Source of the DNA: Sabulicella rubraurantiaca
GTDB taxonomy: Bacteria; Pseudomonadota; Alphaproteobacteria; Acetobacterales; Acetobacteraceae
DNA: 64,000 nucleotides
Assembly: GCF_017355885.1 (NCBI RefSeq)
Contig: NZ_JAFEUU010000007.1
Coordinates: 124,001 to 188,000, forward strand
Direction: 5' to 3'
Positions 52,819-62,772 of this stretch are shown one piece after another. The notes beneath the pieces were generated by a model, which saw nothing but the letters and a program-made list of their open reading frames with translations, was not told the origin of the DNA and ran no database searches. How positions within the stretch are numbered: the first letter of the stretch is position 1; each line of letters starts with the position of its first letter. Position numbers and translations under genes: made by a program.

Positions 52819-53691
52819 TCAGGTGGCCGCGAAGCCCTCGCGGATCGCCTGGGCCAGGGCAGCCACGCCTTCGGGCAAGCGCGGGCGCGCGCGGAGCCGG
52901 TCGGACAGCGCCAGCTGGATGCCCATTTCGGGCAAGGGCGGCAGGTCCTCTGCCTCGCCCATCCAGCACAGGCCGGGCGGCAGGCGCGTCGGGGTGGAGA
53001 CGGTCAGCGCCAGCCCGGCCAGGGCCACGGCGAAGCAGCCTGACTGGGTGGTGCTGTTGTAGGTGACGCGGACGCGCCGCCCCGCCTGGCCCAGCGCCGA
53101 GACGGCAGCGACGCGCCAGGTGCAGCCGGGCCGCGCGAGCGCGAGCGGCACCGGGTCGCGCCGATGAAGCTGCGCGCCCACCGGGCCGACCCAGCGCAGC
53201 GGACCGCGCCAAAGCTCCTCGCCCTCGCGCCCATGGCCTTCGGTCAGCATGGCGAGGTCCAGACGGTCCCCGGTCAGGCGCTGCGCCAGCTCCTCGCTCG
53301 ACATGCACAGCACGTCTACCTCGATGCCCGGATGCGTACGGGCGAAGGTGGCGAGGATGCCGGGCAGCCATTGCAGCGTGTAGTCATCGGGCGAACCGAG
53401 GCAGACCTGCCCGGTGATGGGCGCGGCGCGGAACTCGGTGATGATCTCCTCGTTCAGCGCCAGCAGGGTGCGCGCCCGCTCCAGCAGCCACAGCCCCTTG
53501 TCGGTGGGTTGAAGGCCGCGCGCGTCGCGGCGCAGCAGGCTTTCGCCGAGGATCTCCTCCAGCCGCCGCATCTGCATGGAGACGGCGGATTGCGTGCGTC
53601 CAACCTTGCGCGCGGTGGCGGTGACGCTGTCGCCCTGGGCGATCAGCACAAAGGAGCGAAGCAGGTCGGGGTCGAGGCCGGAGGGCAGCAT
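52819..53691 (-). CDS. LysR family transcriptional regulator
   Basis: A 290-residue regulator with an N-terminal winged helix-turn-helix (SVTATARKVGRTQSAVSMQMRRLEE, about 21-46) and a substrate-binding domain (about 90-290). A close relation to the regulators of hydroxyproline or glycine metabolism is possible but not shown. It is divergent from the DUF1127 gene with 104 bases between, and 91 bases upstream of the RTX gene on the same strand. Self-regulation through the palindromes in the divergent region is likely. Confidence 0.88.
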   Translation of the reverse strand: MLPSGLDPDLLRSFVLIAQGDSVTATARKVGRTQSAVSMQMRRLEEILGESLLRRDARGLQPTDKGLWLLERARTLLALNEEIITEFRAAPITGQVCLGSPDDYTLQWLPGILATFARTHPGIEVDVLCMSSEELAQRLTGDRLDLAMLTEGHGREGEELWRGPLRWVGPVGAQLHRRDPVPLALARPGCTWRVAAVSALGQAGRRVRVTYNSTTQSGCFAVALAGLALTVSTPTRLPPGLCWMGEAEDLPPLPEMGIQLALSDRLRARPRLPEGVAALAQAIREGFAAT

Positions 53692-53696
53692 GAGGC

Positions 53697-53747
53697 ATCA
53701 ATTTGGCTGATGATGGACTTCATTATTAGTCGTTGGACTGATGAATG
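53697..53747. promoter_or_regulatory. Candidate LysR operator region
   Basis: Two imperfect palindromes lie between lysR and the DUF1127 gene. ATCA-N7-TGAT at 53697-53711 fits the T-N11-A rule for LysR sites. CATTATTAGTC (53721-53731) and GACTGATGAATG (53736-53747) form a second inverted repeat around a four-base centre. The stretch is unusually AT-rich for this genome. A weak TTGGAC (53733-53738) could be part of a plus-strand promoter. Confidence 0.45.
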
Positions 53748-53795
53748 CCAATGAGGGATTTTTCGTGAAGCACGGATACGAAAAGGAGTCCCGTC

Positions 53796-53999
53796 ATGAG
53801 CGCCCATCTGCACCCCGTCGCCCTGCTTCGGCCGCTGAGCCGGCCGGCGCGTCCCTGGGGCCAGGCGCTGATGCTGATGCTGCGCGCGTTCCGCACGCGC
53901 CAGGCGCTGGACGAACTGGACGACCACATCCTGCGCGACATCGGTGTCACGCGGCTGGAGGCGCGCCTCGAATCCCGGCGCGCGCCCTGGGATCATTGA
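53796..53999 (+). CDS. DUF1127 domain small protein
   Basis: A 67-residue arginine-rich protein. The DUF1127 (YjiS-like) core occupies the second half: LRAFRTRQALDELDDHILRDIGVTRLEARLE. Small DUF1127 proteins bind RNA and affect RNA turnover and metabolism in some alphaproteobacteria. An AGGAG site lies seven bases before the ATG. Divergent from the LysR gene, and its stop overlaps the TTG of the next gene. Confidence 0.85.
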   Translation: MSAHLHPVALLRPLSRPARPWGQALMLMLRAFRTRQALDELDDHILRDIGVTRLEARLESRRAPWDH

Positions 54000-54313
54000 C
54001 GCCGCCCTGGCGGGAAACGCCCAAGGGCGTCGTTGTCGCGCTGCGCGTCACCCCCGGCGCGCGGCGCGACGCGGTGGAGGGCATCGCGGAAGGGCCGGAT
54101 GGCACGCCCCTCCTGCGGTTGCGCGTCGCCGCCCCGCCCGTCGAGGGCGCGGCGAATGCGGCGGTGCTGCGCCTCCTTGCAAAGGCGCTGGGGGTGCGGC
54201 CGTCTGCCGTCACCCTCCTCGCTGGCGAGACGGCGCGCATCAAGCGCGTCGCCATCACGGGGGAGGCTGCGGCCTTGGCGGCCCGTCTGGCGGAGCTTTG
54301 CCGGAGCGGGTAA
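53996..54313 (+). CDS. DUF167/YggU family protein
   Basis: A 105-residue protein with the YggU fold: VVVALRVTPGARRDAVEGI, then the diagnostic LRVAAPPVEGAANAAVLRLLAKALGV and VTLLAGETARIKRVAI. The family function is unknown. No ATG is available in the frame; TTG at 53996, overlapping the DUF1127 stop (TTGA), is the natural choice and implies coupling. It is 12 bases before aroC. Confidence 0.85.
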   Translation: MTPPWRETPKGVVVALRVTPGARRDAVEGIAEGPDGTPLLRLRVAAPPVEGAANAAVLRLLAKALGVRPSAVTLLAGETARIKRVAITGEAAALAARLAELCRSG

Positions 54314-54325
54314 GCCCGGCCTGCC

Positions 54326-55438
54326 ATGTCGCACAACAGCTTCGGCCATCTGTTCCGCGTCACCACCTGGGGCGAGAGCCACGGCCCGGCCATTGGCTGC
54401 GTGGTGGATGGCTGCCCGCCCGGGCTTCCCCTCGCCGAAGCCGACATCCAGCCCTTCCTGGATGCGCGCCGCCCCGGCACCTCCCGCCACGTGACCCAGC
54501 GTCGCGAGCCGGATGCCGTCCGCATCCTCTCCGGCGTGTTCGAGGGGCGGACCACCGGCACGCCCATCGCGCTGGAAATCCAGAACGAGGACCAGCGCTC
54601 CAAGGATTATGGGGAAATCGCGCGCAGCTTCCGCCCGGGCCATGCCGACATCGCCTATCACCTGAAATACGGGGTGCGCGACTATCGCGGCGGCGGGCGG
54701 TCCAGCGCGAGGGAAACCGCGATGCGCGTCGCGGCCGGTGCCATCGCGCGGCGCGTGCTCGGCCCCGGCGTGGTGATCCGCGGCGCCCTGGTGCAGATCG
54801 GCGCGGACCGCGTGGAGCGTGATCGCTGGGATTGGGCGGAGACCCAGTGCAACCCCTTCTGGTGCCCCGATGTCGAGGCCGCCGCGCGCTGGGAGGAGTT
54901 GCTGAACGCCACCCGCAAGGCCGGCAGCAGCGTCGGCGCGGTGATCGAATTGGTGGCCGAGGGCGTGCCGCCGGGCCTAGGTGCGCCGATCTACGGCAAA
55001 TTGGATGCCGAGATCGCGGCGGCGCTGATGGGCATCAACGCGGTGAAGGGCGTCGAGATCGGCGACGGCTTCGCTTCGGCCGTCCTTTCCGGCGAGGAAA
55101 ATGCCGACGAGATGCGGATGCGCCAGGACGGCACGGTGGAGTTCCTAGCCAACCACGCGGGCGGGGTGCTGGGTGGCATCTCCACCGGCCAGCCCATCGT
55201 GGCGCGTTTCGCGGTGAAGCCGACCTCCTCCATCCTCACGCCGCGCCGCGCCGTCACGGTGGAAGGCGAGGAGACGGAGCTCCGGACGGTCGGCCGGCAC
55301 GACCCCTGCGTCGGCATCCGTGCCGTGCCGGTGGGTGAGGCGATGCTGGCCTGCGTCCTGGCCGACCACCTGCTGCGCCATCGCGCCCAGAATCCGGAGG
55401 CCCCCAGCGTGCCGCGCCTGCCGCGTGAAAATGCCTGA
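54326..55438 (+). CDS. aroC: Chorismate synthase
   Basis: A 370-residue FMN-dependent enzyme making chorismate from EPSP, the last common step of aromatic biosynthesis. Motifs include [41 protein letters not shown] followed by [10 protein letters not shown], and [21 protein letters not shown] with [14 protein letters not shown]. The length is standard. It follows DUF167 by 12 bases. Confidence 0.97.
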   Translation: MSHNSFGHLFRVTTWGESHGPAIGCVVDGCPPGLPLAEADIQPFLDARRPGTSRHVTQRREPDAVRILSGVFEGRTTGTPIALEIQNEDQRSKDYGEIARSFRPGHADIAYHLKYGVRDYRGGGRSSARETAMRVAAGAIARRVLGPGVVIRGALVQIGADRVERDRWDWAETQCNPFWCPDVEAAARWEELLNATRKAGSSVGAVIELVAEGVPPGLGAPIYGKLDAEIAAALMGINAVKGVEIGDGFASAVLSGEENADEMRMRQDGTVEFLANHAGGVLGGISTGQPIVARFAVKPTSSILTPRRAVTVEGEETELRTVGRHDPCVGIRAVPVGEAMLACVLADHLLRHRAQNPEAPSVPRLPRENA

Positions 55439-55535
55439 CTGAAGAACTCGGGATTGAATCGGCCGCGGAAGGGATTGTATGCTTCCGAAAGGAGCCGCTG
55501 CGCGGCGCCGGCCGAAACCTTCGAACGAGAGCCCC

Positions 55536-56720
55536 ATGTCACTCGCCGACGCCGCTTCCGAAGGCGTTTCGCTGCGTGCGTTTCTCCTCCTTGCGGGAAG
55601 CAAGCGCTGGCGCGCCCGGATCGCGGAATTGGTCGGGCAGACGCGGTCCGGGACGCTGGCGGCGCGGACGGCGCAGCGGCGGCACGCGCTGGAACTGACC
55701 CTGGCCCGGCTTTCCTCCCGAAGTCCTGCCGCCCCCGCCGAGCAGCGCCTCGCCGCGCTGGCGGGTGAGGCGGCGGCACTGGACGCCGCGCTGGAGGATG
55801 AGCCGCGCCGCCGCCTGCGCGCCCTGGTCGAGCGCGGGCTGGAGGGACAGGGGACGCTGGTGCCCCTGCTGCACCTCCTCCGCACCGCCGCCACCTTCCG
55901 CGCGCGCGGCTTCGAGGTCCGGCACGATGGGCTGCTCTTCGGCGCCCCTTATGACCTGCTGGTCCGGCGGGAACACGCGGTCGCGGAGGTGGCGTGCGAG
56001 GCGCTCTCCGCGGAAGCGGGGCGCCCCCTGCACAAGGGCGTCTTTGCCGCGCTGGTGGACCGGGTGAACCCTGAACTGCAGACCTGGCTCGCCGCCCATC
56101 CCGGTCGCTACGTCCTGAAGATGACCCTGCCCGAGGGACTGGCCGAGCCGGGCGGCATTGCCGCGCTGCATGAGCGCATCGCCGCCATGCTAGCCACCGA
56201 GAGGCGCCATCACTCCGAGGCGGACATGCTGCTGAAGCTGGACCCGCTGGTGCTGGCTGGCGCCCAGGCCGCCGGGGCGCTGCCCGAGCGCCTGCGCCAG
56301 CAATTCGGCGCCGAGGCGCACCTCGCCGTCACGGGCGACCCGCAGTCGGGCAGCGTGCTGGTCATGGCCGCCCGGACCGGTCAGGGGAATGATGTCGCCG
56401 CCGCCGCTGCCCGCCACCTGCGCGAGGCCGCGGGCAGCCGCCTCACCGGCCGCCAGCCCGGCATTCTGTCCCTGTTCCTGGACGACCTCGACGGTGCCGA
56501 ATGGCGCGACCTGTGCGCCTCGCTGGAGCTGGAAGGCGAGTGCCGCCGCTTCCTCACCACGGAGGAGGCGAAGCGCGTCGTCGCGGTCACCTGCTCGACG
56601 CGGCACGAGATGCTTGGCCTTTCCGGCGCCGCGCCGGAAGGCGAGCTGCGCTTCCGCAACCCATCCCATCCCGCGGCGAAGTCCGCGGGGCTGGAGCCTG
56701 CCATCCTTTCCTCGGTCTGA
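55536..56720 (+). CDS. Hypothetical protein with a nuclease-like segment
   Basis: A 394-residue cytoplasmic protein not recognised. The first 110 residues are Ala/Arg-rich helices (possibly coiled). The next part has a restriction-endonuclease-like pattern: FEVRHDGLLFGAPYDLLV with D140, then AVAEVACEALSAE with E151 and no lysine in the usual ExK place. The middle and C-terminal parts are mixed alpha/beta. ATG at 55536 is proposed; ATG at 55479 with a good GGAAGGG site would add 19 residues. It sits between aroC and mreB. Either an inactive nuclease-like fold or a chance match. Confidence 0.72.
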   Translation: MSLADAASEGVSLRAFLLLAGSKRWRARIAELVGQTRSGTLAARTAQRRHALELTLARLSSRSPAAPAEQRLAALAGEAAALDAALEDEPRRRLRALVERGLEGQGTLVPLLHLLRTAATFRARGFEVRHDGLLFGAPYDLLVRREHAVAEVACEALSAEAGRPLHKGVFAALVDRVNPELQTWLAAHPGRYVLKMTLPEGLAEPGGIAALHERIAAMLATERRHHSEADMLLKLDPLVLAGAQAAGALPERLRQQFGAEAHLAVTGDPQSGSVLVMAARTGQGNDVAAAAARHLREAAGSRLTGRQPGILSLFLDDLDGAEWRDLCASLELEGECRRFLTTEEAKRVVAVTCSTRHEMLGLSGAAPEGELRFRNPSHPAAKSAGLEPAILSSV

Positions 56721-57857
<1,137 letters not shown>

Positions 57858-57902
57858 GGCGGGGTCGGCCAGGCTGCGGCCCAGGCTGAGTTCGGGGGAG
57901 CC

Positions 57903-58766
57903 TTGATCCGACTGTCCATTCCCTTGCGGCAGGCGCTCGCACGGCTTTCGCTGCCCGTGCTGATCGCCGCCGCCTTCGGGATCATGTTGCTCGGCAAGGC
58001 CGACGCGCTGCTGGTGGAGCGTGCGCGCATGGCGCTGGCCGATGCCCTCTCGCCGATCTGGGCGGTGGTGCAGGAACCAGTGCAGGCGGTGCGCGGTGGG
58101 CTCCGCGAGGCGGAAGCGCTGTGGAACCTCCGCACGGAGAATGCCCGGCTGCGCGAGGAAAATGAGCGCCTGCACCGCTGGCAGGCCGCCGCCCTGGCGC
58201 TGGAGGCCGAAAACGCGCTGCTGCGCCGCCAGCTTTCCTGGGTGCCCGATCCGGCGCCTGCCTTCCGCACTGCGCGCGTCGTGGCCGATGCGGGCGGCAC
58301 CTATGCCCGCGCCGTGCTGCTGGGGGCCGGGCCGAACCACGCCGTCCGTAAGGGCCAGGTCGCGCTGGACGAGCGCGGCTTCGTTGGCCGCGTGACGGAG
58401 GTGGGGAACCGCTCCGCGCGCGTGCTGCTGGCCACCGACATGAACAGCCGCATCCCCGTGGTTCTCGAAGGCTCGCGCGCACGGGCGATCATGGTCGGGA
58501 CCAATGGCAGCCGCCCGCGCCTGCAGCATTGGCCCGAGGGCACGCCGCCACGCGATGGCGACCGCGTCGTTTCCAGCGCCGAGGCCGGCGCTTTTCCGGC
58601 CGGACTGCCCGTCGGCACGGTGAGGATCAGCGAGGGCGGCGGGGTGGAAGTCGAGCTGTTCGCGCAGCTGGACCGCCTCGACGTGCTGCGACTTTTCGAT
58701 TTCGGCCTGTCCGGCATCCTGCCGCCCGAGGCCGTGGCGCGGCCGGAGCCGAGGGCGCGGCGCTGA
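57903..58766 (+). CDS. mreC: Rod shape-determining protein MreC
   Basis: A 287-residue periplasmic scaffold protein with one N-terminal anchor (LPVLIAAAFGIMLLGKADALL), a coiled coil at about 75-110 (LRTENARLREENERL) and the MreC beta-domains (VLLGAGPNHAVRKGQVALDERGFVGRV to the end). The start is TTG at 57903 after GGGGGAG; no ATG is better placed. It links MreB to the elongation synthases. Confidence 0.95.
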   Translation: MIRLSIPLRQALARLSLPVLIAAAFGIMLLGKADALLVERARMALADALSPIWAVVQEPVQAVRGGLREAEALWNLRTENARLREENERLHRWQAAALALEAENALLRRQLSWVPDPAPAFRTARVVADAGGTYARAVLLGAGPNHAVRKGQVALDERGFVGRVTEVGNRSARVLLATDMNSRIPVVLEGSRARAIMVGTNGSRPRLQHWPEGTPPRDGDRVVSSAEAGAFPAGLPVGTVRISEGGGVEVELFAQLDRLDVLRLFDFGLSGILPPEAVARPEPRARR

Positions 58767-58768
58767 CC

Positions 58769-59308
58769 ATGGCCCGCAAGGGGCGCCCCCAGCCGCCAAT
58801 GGGCACGCTGCGCCGGCTCGATGCCGCAGCGCGCGCCGCCTTTCCTGCGCTGGGCATCGCGCTGCTGCTGATCGCGGCGGTGGTGCCGGTGGGGGCGCCG
58901 GGCCTCGTCGCCGCGCTGGCCCTGCCACCGGTCTTCTTCTGGAGCGTCTTCCGCCCCGCTGCCATGTCGCCACCCGTGGTCTTTGGCCTGGGACTGCTGC
59001 AGGACCTGCTCACTTTTGCGCCGCTGGGCGTCGGGGTGCTGACCCTTTTGCTGGTGCACGGCGTGGCGCTGCGGATGCGGCTCTGGCTGGTGCGGCAGGG
59101 CTTCACGGTGGTCTGGCTCTGCTTCTGCGCCGTGGCGGCGGTTGCTTCCGCGTTCGGCTTCGTGCTCACAGGGCTGCTGGACTGGCACATGCCTTCCCGT
59201 GTGCCGGCCCTGCTGCAGGCGGGGCTGGCAGCCGGCGCCTATCCGGCCCTGGGCTGGACGCTGGGCCGCATCCATATGGCGATGACGCGGGCGGAGGAGG
59301 GGGCATGA
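58769..59308 (+). CDS. mreD: Rod shape-determining protein MreD
   Basis: A 179-residue integral membrane protein with about five or six helices, beginning ALGIALLLIAAVVPVGAPG, and containing PPVVFGLGLLQDLLTFAPLGVG, the most conserved MreD segment. ATG at 58769 follows the mreC stop by two bases. Its TGA overlaps the next ATG by four bases. Confidence 0.92.
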   Translation: MARKGRPQPPMGTLRRLDAAARAAFPALGIALLLIAAVVPVGAPGLVAALALPPVFFWSVFRPAAMSPPVVFGLGLLQDLLTFAPLGVGVLTLLLVHGVALRMRLWLVRQGFTVVWLCFCAVAAVASAFGFVLTGLLDWHMPSRVPALLQAGLAAGAYPALGWTLGRIHMAMTRAEEGA

Positions 59309-61224
59309 AGTGGCCACGCCTCCGTCGCGCCAAGAGCGGCATCGAGAATTTCACCATGCGCGGCGTGAAGCTGGAGGAGGAGCGCCGCCGCTCTGTCTTC
59401 ACGCGACGGGCATTGCTGCTGGCGGGTGGCCAGGCGGGGCTGTTCGGCTTCTTGGGTCACCGGCTGCACACGCTCCAGGTCGAGCAGGGGGAGCGATACG
59501 CCACCTTGGCGGAGGAGAACCGCGTCTCCGCCCGCCTGCTTTCCCCGCCCCGCGGGCGGGTGCTGGACCGCAATGGCACGGTGGTGGCGGCGAACCGGCT
59601 GAACTGGCGCGCCCTCCTCGTCTCGGAGCAGACGCAGGATATCGGCGCGACGCTCGATACCTTCCACCGCATTGTCCCGCTCCAGGATCACGAGCGCACG
59701 CGCGTCGAGCGCGAGCTGCGCCGCCGCCGCCGCTTCGTCCCCGTGACGCTGCGCGAGTTCCTGTCCTGGGAGGAGATGGCGCGCATCGAGGTCAACGCGC
59801 CCGATCTGCCGGGCATCCTGATCGACGTGGGCACCACGCGCATCTATCCGCAGGCGGAGCATCTGGCCCACGTCGTCGGCTACGTCGCGCCCCCGGCCGA
59901 GAGCGACATGGATGGCGACCCGCTGCTCCAGCTTCCCGGGGTGCGGGTAGGCCGCGCGGGCATTGAGCGCTTCCACGAGACGACGCTGCGCGGCCGCGCC
60001 GGGGCGGTGCAGCTGGAGGTGAACGCGGTGGGCCGCGTGATCCGCGAGCTGGACCGGCGTGAGGGCGTGGCCGGCCAGGACGTCGAGATCAGCCTGGACT
60101 CCGAGTTGCAGCGCACCGTGCGCGGCAAGATCGCCGAGGGGACATCAGTCGTCGTGCTGAATGCCCGCAATGGCGAGGTGCTGGCCATGGCCTCCCAGCC
60201 CTCCTTCGACCCCAACGTGTTCAATGCCGGCGTCTCGGCGGCGCAGTGGCGGCAATGGACCAGCCAGCGCTCGACGCCGCTGATCAACAAGACCACCAAC
60301 GGGCTCTACGCGCCCGGCTCCACCTTCAAGATGGTGGTGGCGCTGGCGGCGCTGGAGGCGCGTGTGACGACGCCGGGCGAGCGGGTCCATTGCCCCGGCC
60401 ATTTCGACCTGGGCGACACGCGGTTCCATTGCTGGAACAAGGGCGGACACGGCTCGGTGGATCTGCGGCAGTCGCTGAAGGTGAGCTGCGACGTCTATTA
60501 CTACGAGATGGCGCGCCGCCTCGGCATCAACCGCATTGCCGCGATGTCGCGGCGCCTGGGCCTCGGTGTGCCGCTCGACATCGAGTTGCCAGGGACGCGG
60601 CCCGGCCACGTCCCCACGCGCGAATGGCGCGAGCGCCAGGGGCGAAGCTGGGCGTTGGGCGACACGGTGGTGCACGGGATCGGCCAGGGCTTCTATCAGC
60701 TGACGCCGCTCTCGCTGGCCACCATGTCGGCGCGGCTCGCCACCGGGCGGGCGATTCAGCCGCATCTGACGCGCGCCATCGGCGGGCGGCCGGTGCGGGG
60801 CGGGAGGGCGGAGGACTGGCCCAGCCTCGGCCTCAACGACCGCGACTTGCGCCTTGTGCGCGAGGCGATGTGGGCCGTGGTGAACGAGCCGGGCGGGACG
60901 GCGCTCTCCTCCCGCCTGCCGGGGGCGCTGGGCGTGCAGATGGCAGGCAAGACCGGCACCACCCAGGTGCGCCGCGTTTCCCGTGAGCAGCGCGAGCGCG
61001 GATTCCGCGTCGAATCCCTGCCGCGCGAATGGCGTCCGCACGCGCTCTTCGTCGCCTATGCGCCCTATGACAACCCGCTCTATGCGGTGAGCGTGGTGGT
61101 GGAGCACGGCACGAGCGGTTCGGGCGCGGCGGCGCCGCTGGCGCGCGATGTTCTGGTGGAAGTGTTCAACCGCTTCCGCACCCAGCCCGCGCCGGGCCAG
61201 CGCATCGCGGAGGGGAGGGGCTGA
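59305..61224 (+). CDS. mrdA: Penicillin-binding protein 2 (elongation transpeptidase)
   Basis: A 639-residue class B PBP. One N-terminal anchor (about 33-55), the dimerisation/pedestal domain (about 60-270), and the transpeptidase domain with S339 of PGSTFKM, SCD at KVSCDVYYYEM and KTG at 549-551 (AGKTGTTQV). This is the cross-linking partner of RodA during side-wall growth. Overlaps mreD and rodA. Confidence 0.96.
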   Translation: MKWPRLRRAKSGIENFTMRGVKLEEERRRSVFTRRALLLAGGQAGLFGFLGHRLHTLQVEQGERYATLAEENRVSARLLSPPRGRVLDRNGTVVAANRLNWRALLVSEQTQDIGATLDTFHRIVPLQDHERTRVERELRRRRRFVPVTLREFLSWEEMARIEVNAPDLPGILIDVGTTRIYPQAEHLAHVVGYVAPPAESDMDGDPLLQLPGVRVGRAGIERFHETTLRGRAGAVQLEVNAVGRVIRELDRREGVAGQDVEISLDSELQRTVRGKIAEGTSVVVLNARNGEVLAMASQPSFDPNVFNAGVSAAQWRQWTSQRSTPLINKTTNGLYAPGSTFKMVVALAALEARVTTPGERVHCPGHFDLGDTRFHCWNKGGHGSVDLRQSLKVSCDVYYYEMARRLGINRIAAMSRRLGLGVPLDIELPGTRPGHVPTREWRERQGRSWALGDTVVHGIGQGFYQLTPLSLATMSARLATGRAIQPHLTRAIGGRPVRGGRAEDWPSLGLNDRDLRLVREAMWAVVNEPGGTALSSRLPGALGVQMAGKTGTTQVRRVSREQRERGFRVESLPREWRPHALFVAYAPYDNPLYAVSVVVEHGTSGSGAAAPLARDVLVEVFNRFRTQPAPGQRIAEGRG

Positions 61225-62372
61225 TGTCGGCAGTCTTCGAGCGGCGCCTGCTGACACGGGATCGCGGCGCCGGTCTCCTGCAGAAATTCTGGCAGATCCC
61301 CTGGCCCTTCGTGATGCTGCTCTCGGCCATCGCGGCGGTGGGGTATGTCGCGCTGTATTCCGCCGGGGGCGGGCCGGAGGCCTATGCCTCCAAGCATGCG
61401 CTGCGCTTCGGCTTCTGCGTGGTGATGATGCTGTGCATGGGCATGGTGGATATCCGCCTCTATGCCCGCCTTGCGCCGCTCGCCTATCTGGGCGGCGTGG
61501 GGCTGCTGGTGCTGGTCGCCCTGCATGGCGAGGTGGGCAAGGGCGCGCAGCGCTGGATCGACCTGGGCCCGCTGCAGCTTCAGCCCTCCGAGGCGATGAA
61601 GATCATCCTCGTGCTGACCCTCGCCGCCTGGTTCCAGCGGGCGAGCTGGGAGCGCGTGGGCAATCCGCTTTACCTCCTGCCGCCGCTCATCCTGGTGCTG
61701 ATTCCGGCTGCGCTGATCTTCAAGCAGCCCAATCTCGGCACCTCGCTGATCACGTTGATGCTGGGCGGGGCGATGTTCTGGGCGGCCGGGGTGCGGTGGT
61801 GGAAATTCGCGATCGTGCTGGGGGGCGCGGCCCTCGCGGCGCCGCTCGCCTATGGGCACCTCAAGGACTACCAGCGCGCCCGCATCACCACCTTCTTGGA
61901 TCCCGAGAGCGACCCGTTGGGCGCTGGCTACAACATCATCCAGAGCAAGATCGCCCTGGGCTCAGGCGGGATGTGGGGCAAGGGCTTCATGCAGGGCACG
62001 CAGGGCCACCTGAACTTCCTGCCCGAGAAGCAGACCGATTTCATCTTCACCATGATCGCCGAAGAGTTCGGGCTGGTGGGGGCGATGGGCACGCTGGCAC
62101 TGCTGATGCTGGTGGTCGCCTTCTGCCTTTTCGTGGCGCTGCGCTGCCGGCACCAGTTCGGGCGCCTGCTCGCCATCGGGCTGGGCACCAACTACTTCCT
62201 CTACATCTTCGTGAACGTGGCCATGGTCACCGGCTCGATCCCGGTGGGCGGCGTGCCGCTGCCACTGATCTCGCATGGCGGCTCAGCCATGCTGACGGTG
62301 ATGGCGGGGTTCGGCGTCCTGATCTCGGCCTGGGTGCATCGCGACGCCGAGTTCGGACCAGCACGCGACTGA
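61224..62372 (+). CDS. rodA: Rod shape-determining protein RodA (SEDS glycosyltransferase)
   Basis: A 382-residue SEDS protein with about ten helices. Conserved features are GKGAQRWIDLGPLQLQPSEAMK with the TM2-3 loop, KQPNLGTSLI, and GLVGAMGTLALL with the final PVGGVPLPLISHGGSAMLT. It polymerises glycan strands with PBP2 in the elongasome. ATG overlaps the mrdA stop (TGATG). It ends the cluster. Confidence 0.96.
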   Translation: MSAVFERRLLTRDRGAGLLQKFWQIPWPFVMLLSAIAAVGYVALYSAGGGPEAYASKHALRFGFCVVMMLCMGMVDIRLYARLAPLAYLGGVGLLVLVALHGEVGKGAQRWIDLGPLQLQPSEAMKIILVLTLAAWFQRASWERVGNPLYLLPPLILVLIPAALIFKQPNLGTSLITLMLGGAMFWAAGVRWWKFAIVLGGAALAAPLAYGHLKDYQRARITTFLDPESDPLGAGYNIIQSKIALGSGGMWGKGFMQGTQGHLNFLPEKQTDFIFTMIAEEFGLVGAMGTLALLMLVVAFCLFVALRCRHQFGRLLAIGLGTNYFLYIFVNVAMVTGSIPVGGVPLPLISHGGSAMLTVMAGFGVLISAWVHRDAEFGPARD

Positions 62373-62388
62373 AGGGTCACGCGAAAGC

Positions 62389-62449
62389 GGGCCGGAGCGT
62401 GACCCGGACGGAAGGCGTCGTCCCGGCCGGCGAATCACGCTCCTGGCCC
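62389..62449. repeat. Long imperfect inverted repeat after rodA
   Basis: GGGCCGGAGCGTGA (62389-62402) pairs with TCACGCTCC-T-GGCCC (62435-62449) with one bulge; a smaller GC hairpin can form inside. No T tract follows on either side, so it is not a standard terminator. A second tight hairpin, CGCCCC-TTG-CGGGGCG, lies at about 62458-62473. The stretch sits between the convergent rodA and lipoprotein genes, and may end both transcripts or stabilise their 3' ends. Confidence 0.5.
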
Positions 62450-62493
62450 GGTCCCTCGCCCCTTGCGGGGCGAATGGGCTCAGGCGCTAGGCC

Positions 62494-62697
62494 TTAGCGC
62501 ACCATCACGGTGGTGGGCGCCGCCGGCACGGGCGTCACGACGGCCGCGCTCGGCGTCTGCGGGACGACCACGGTGGCCTGCGGATTCGGGGCCGAGGGAC
62601 GGTCGCGCTCCACATAGGCGCAGGCAGAGAGCGCGAGGGCGGAACCACCCGCCAGGGCGAGCACGGCGGCCTTACGGGTCAGCTGGGCGAAGAGCAT
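62494..62697 (-). CDS. Small lipoprotein
   Basis: A 67-residue protein with a signal peptide and clear lipobox LSAC (LALAGGSALALSACAYVERD), so the mature N-terminus is lipidated at C26. The remaining 41 residues are Pro/Val/Thr-rich with no family. Probably an outer-membrane-anchored or inner-membrane small lipoprotein of unknown role. It lies between rodA and the amidohydrolase. Confidence 0.75.
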   Translation of the reverse strand: MLFAQLTRKAAVLALAGGSALALSACAYVERDRPSAPNPQATVVVPQTPSAAVVTPVPAAPTTVMVR

Positions 62698-62772
62698 CAG
62701 TTCCTCCTTCGGATTCAGGATGCGCGCCCTTAACCCTCACACTCCCTGTCTGGTTGCCCTTTCCACGGTGGA

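Noticed and set aside
53741-54313. A longer DUF167 gene product starting at 53741
   Set aside because: It would cover the whole DUF1127 gene in another frame; YggU homology starts only after the TTG at 53996.
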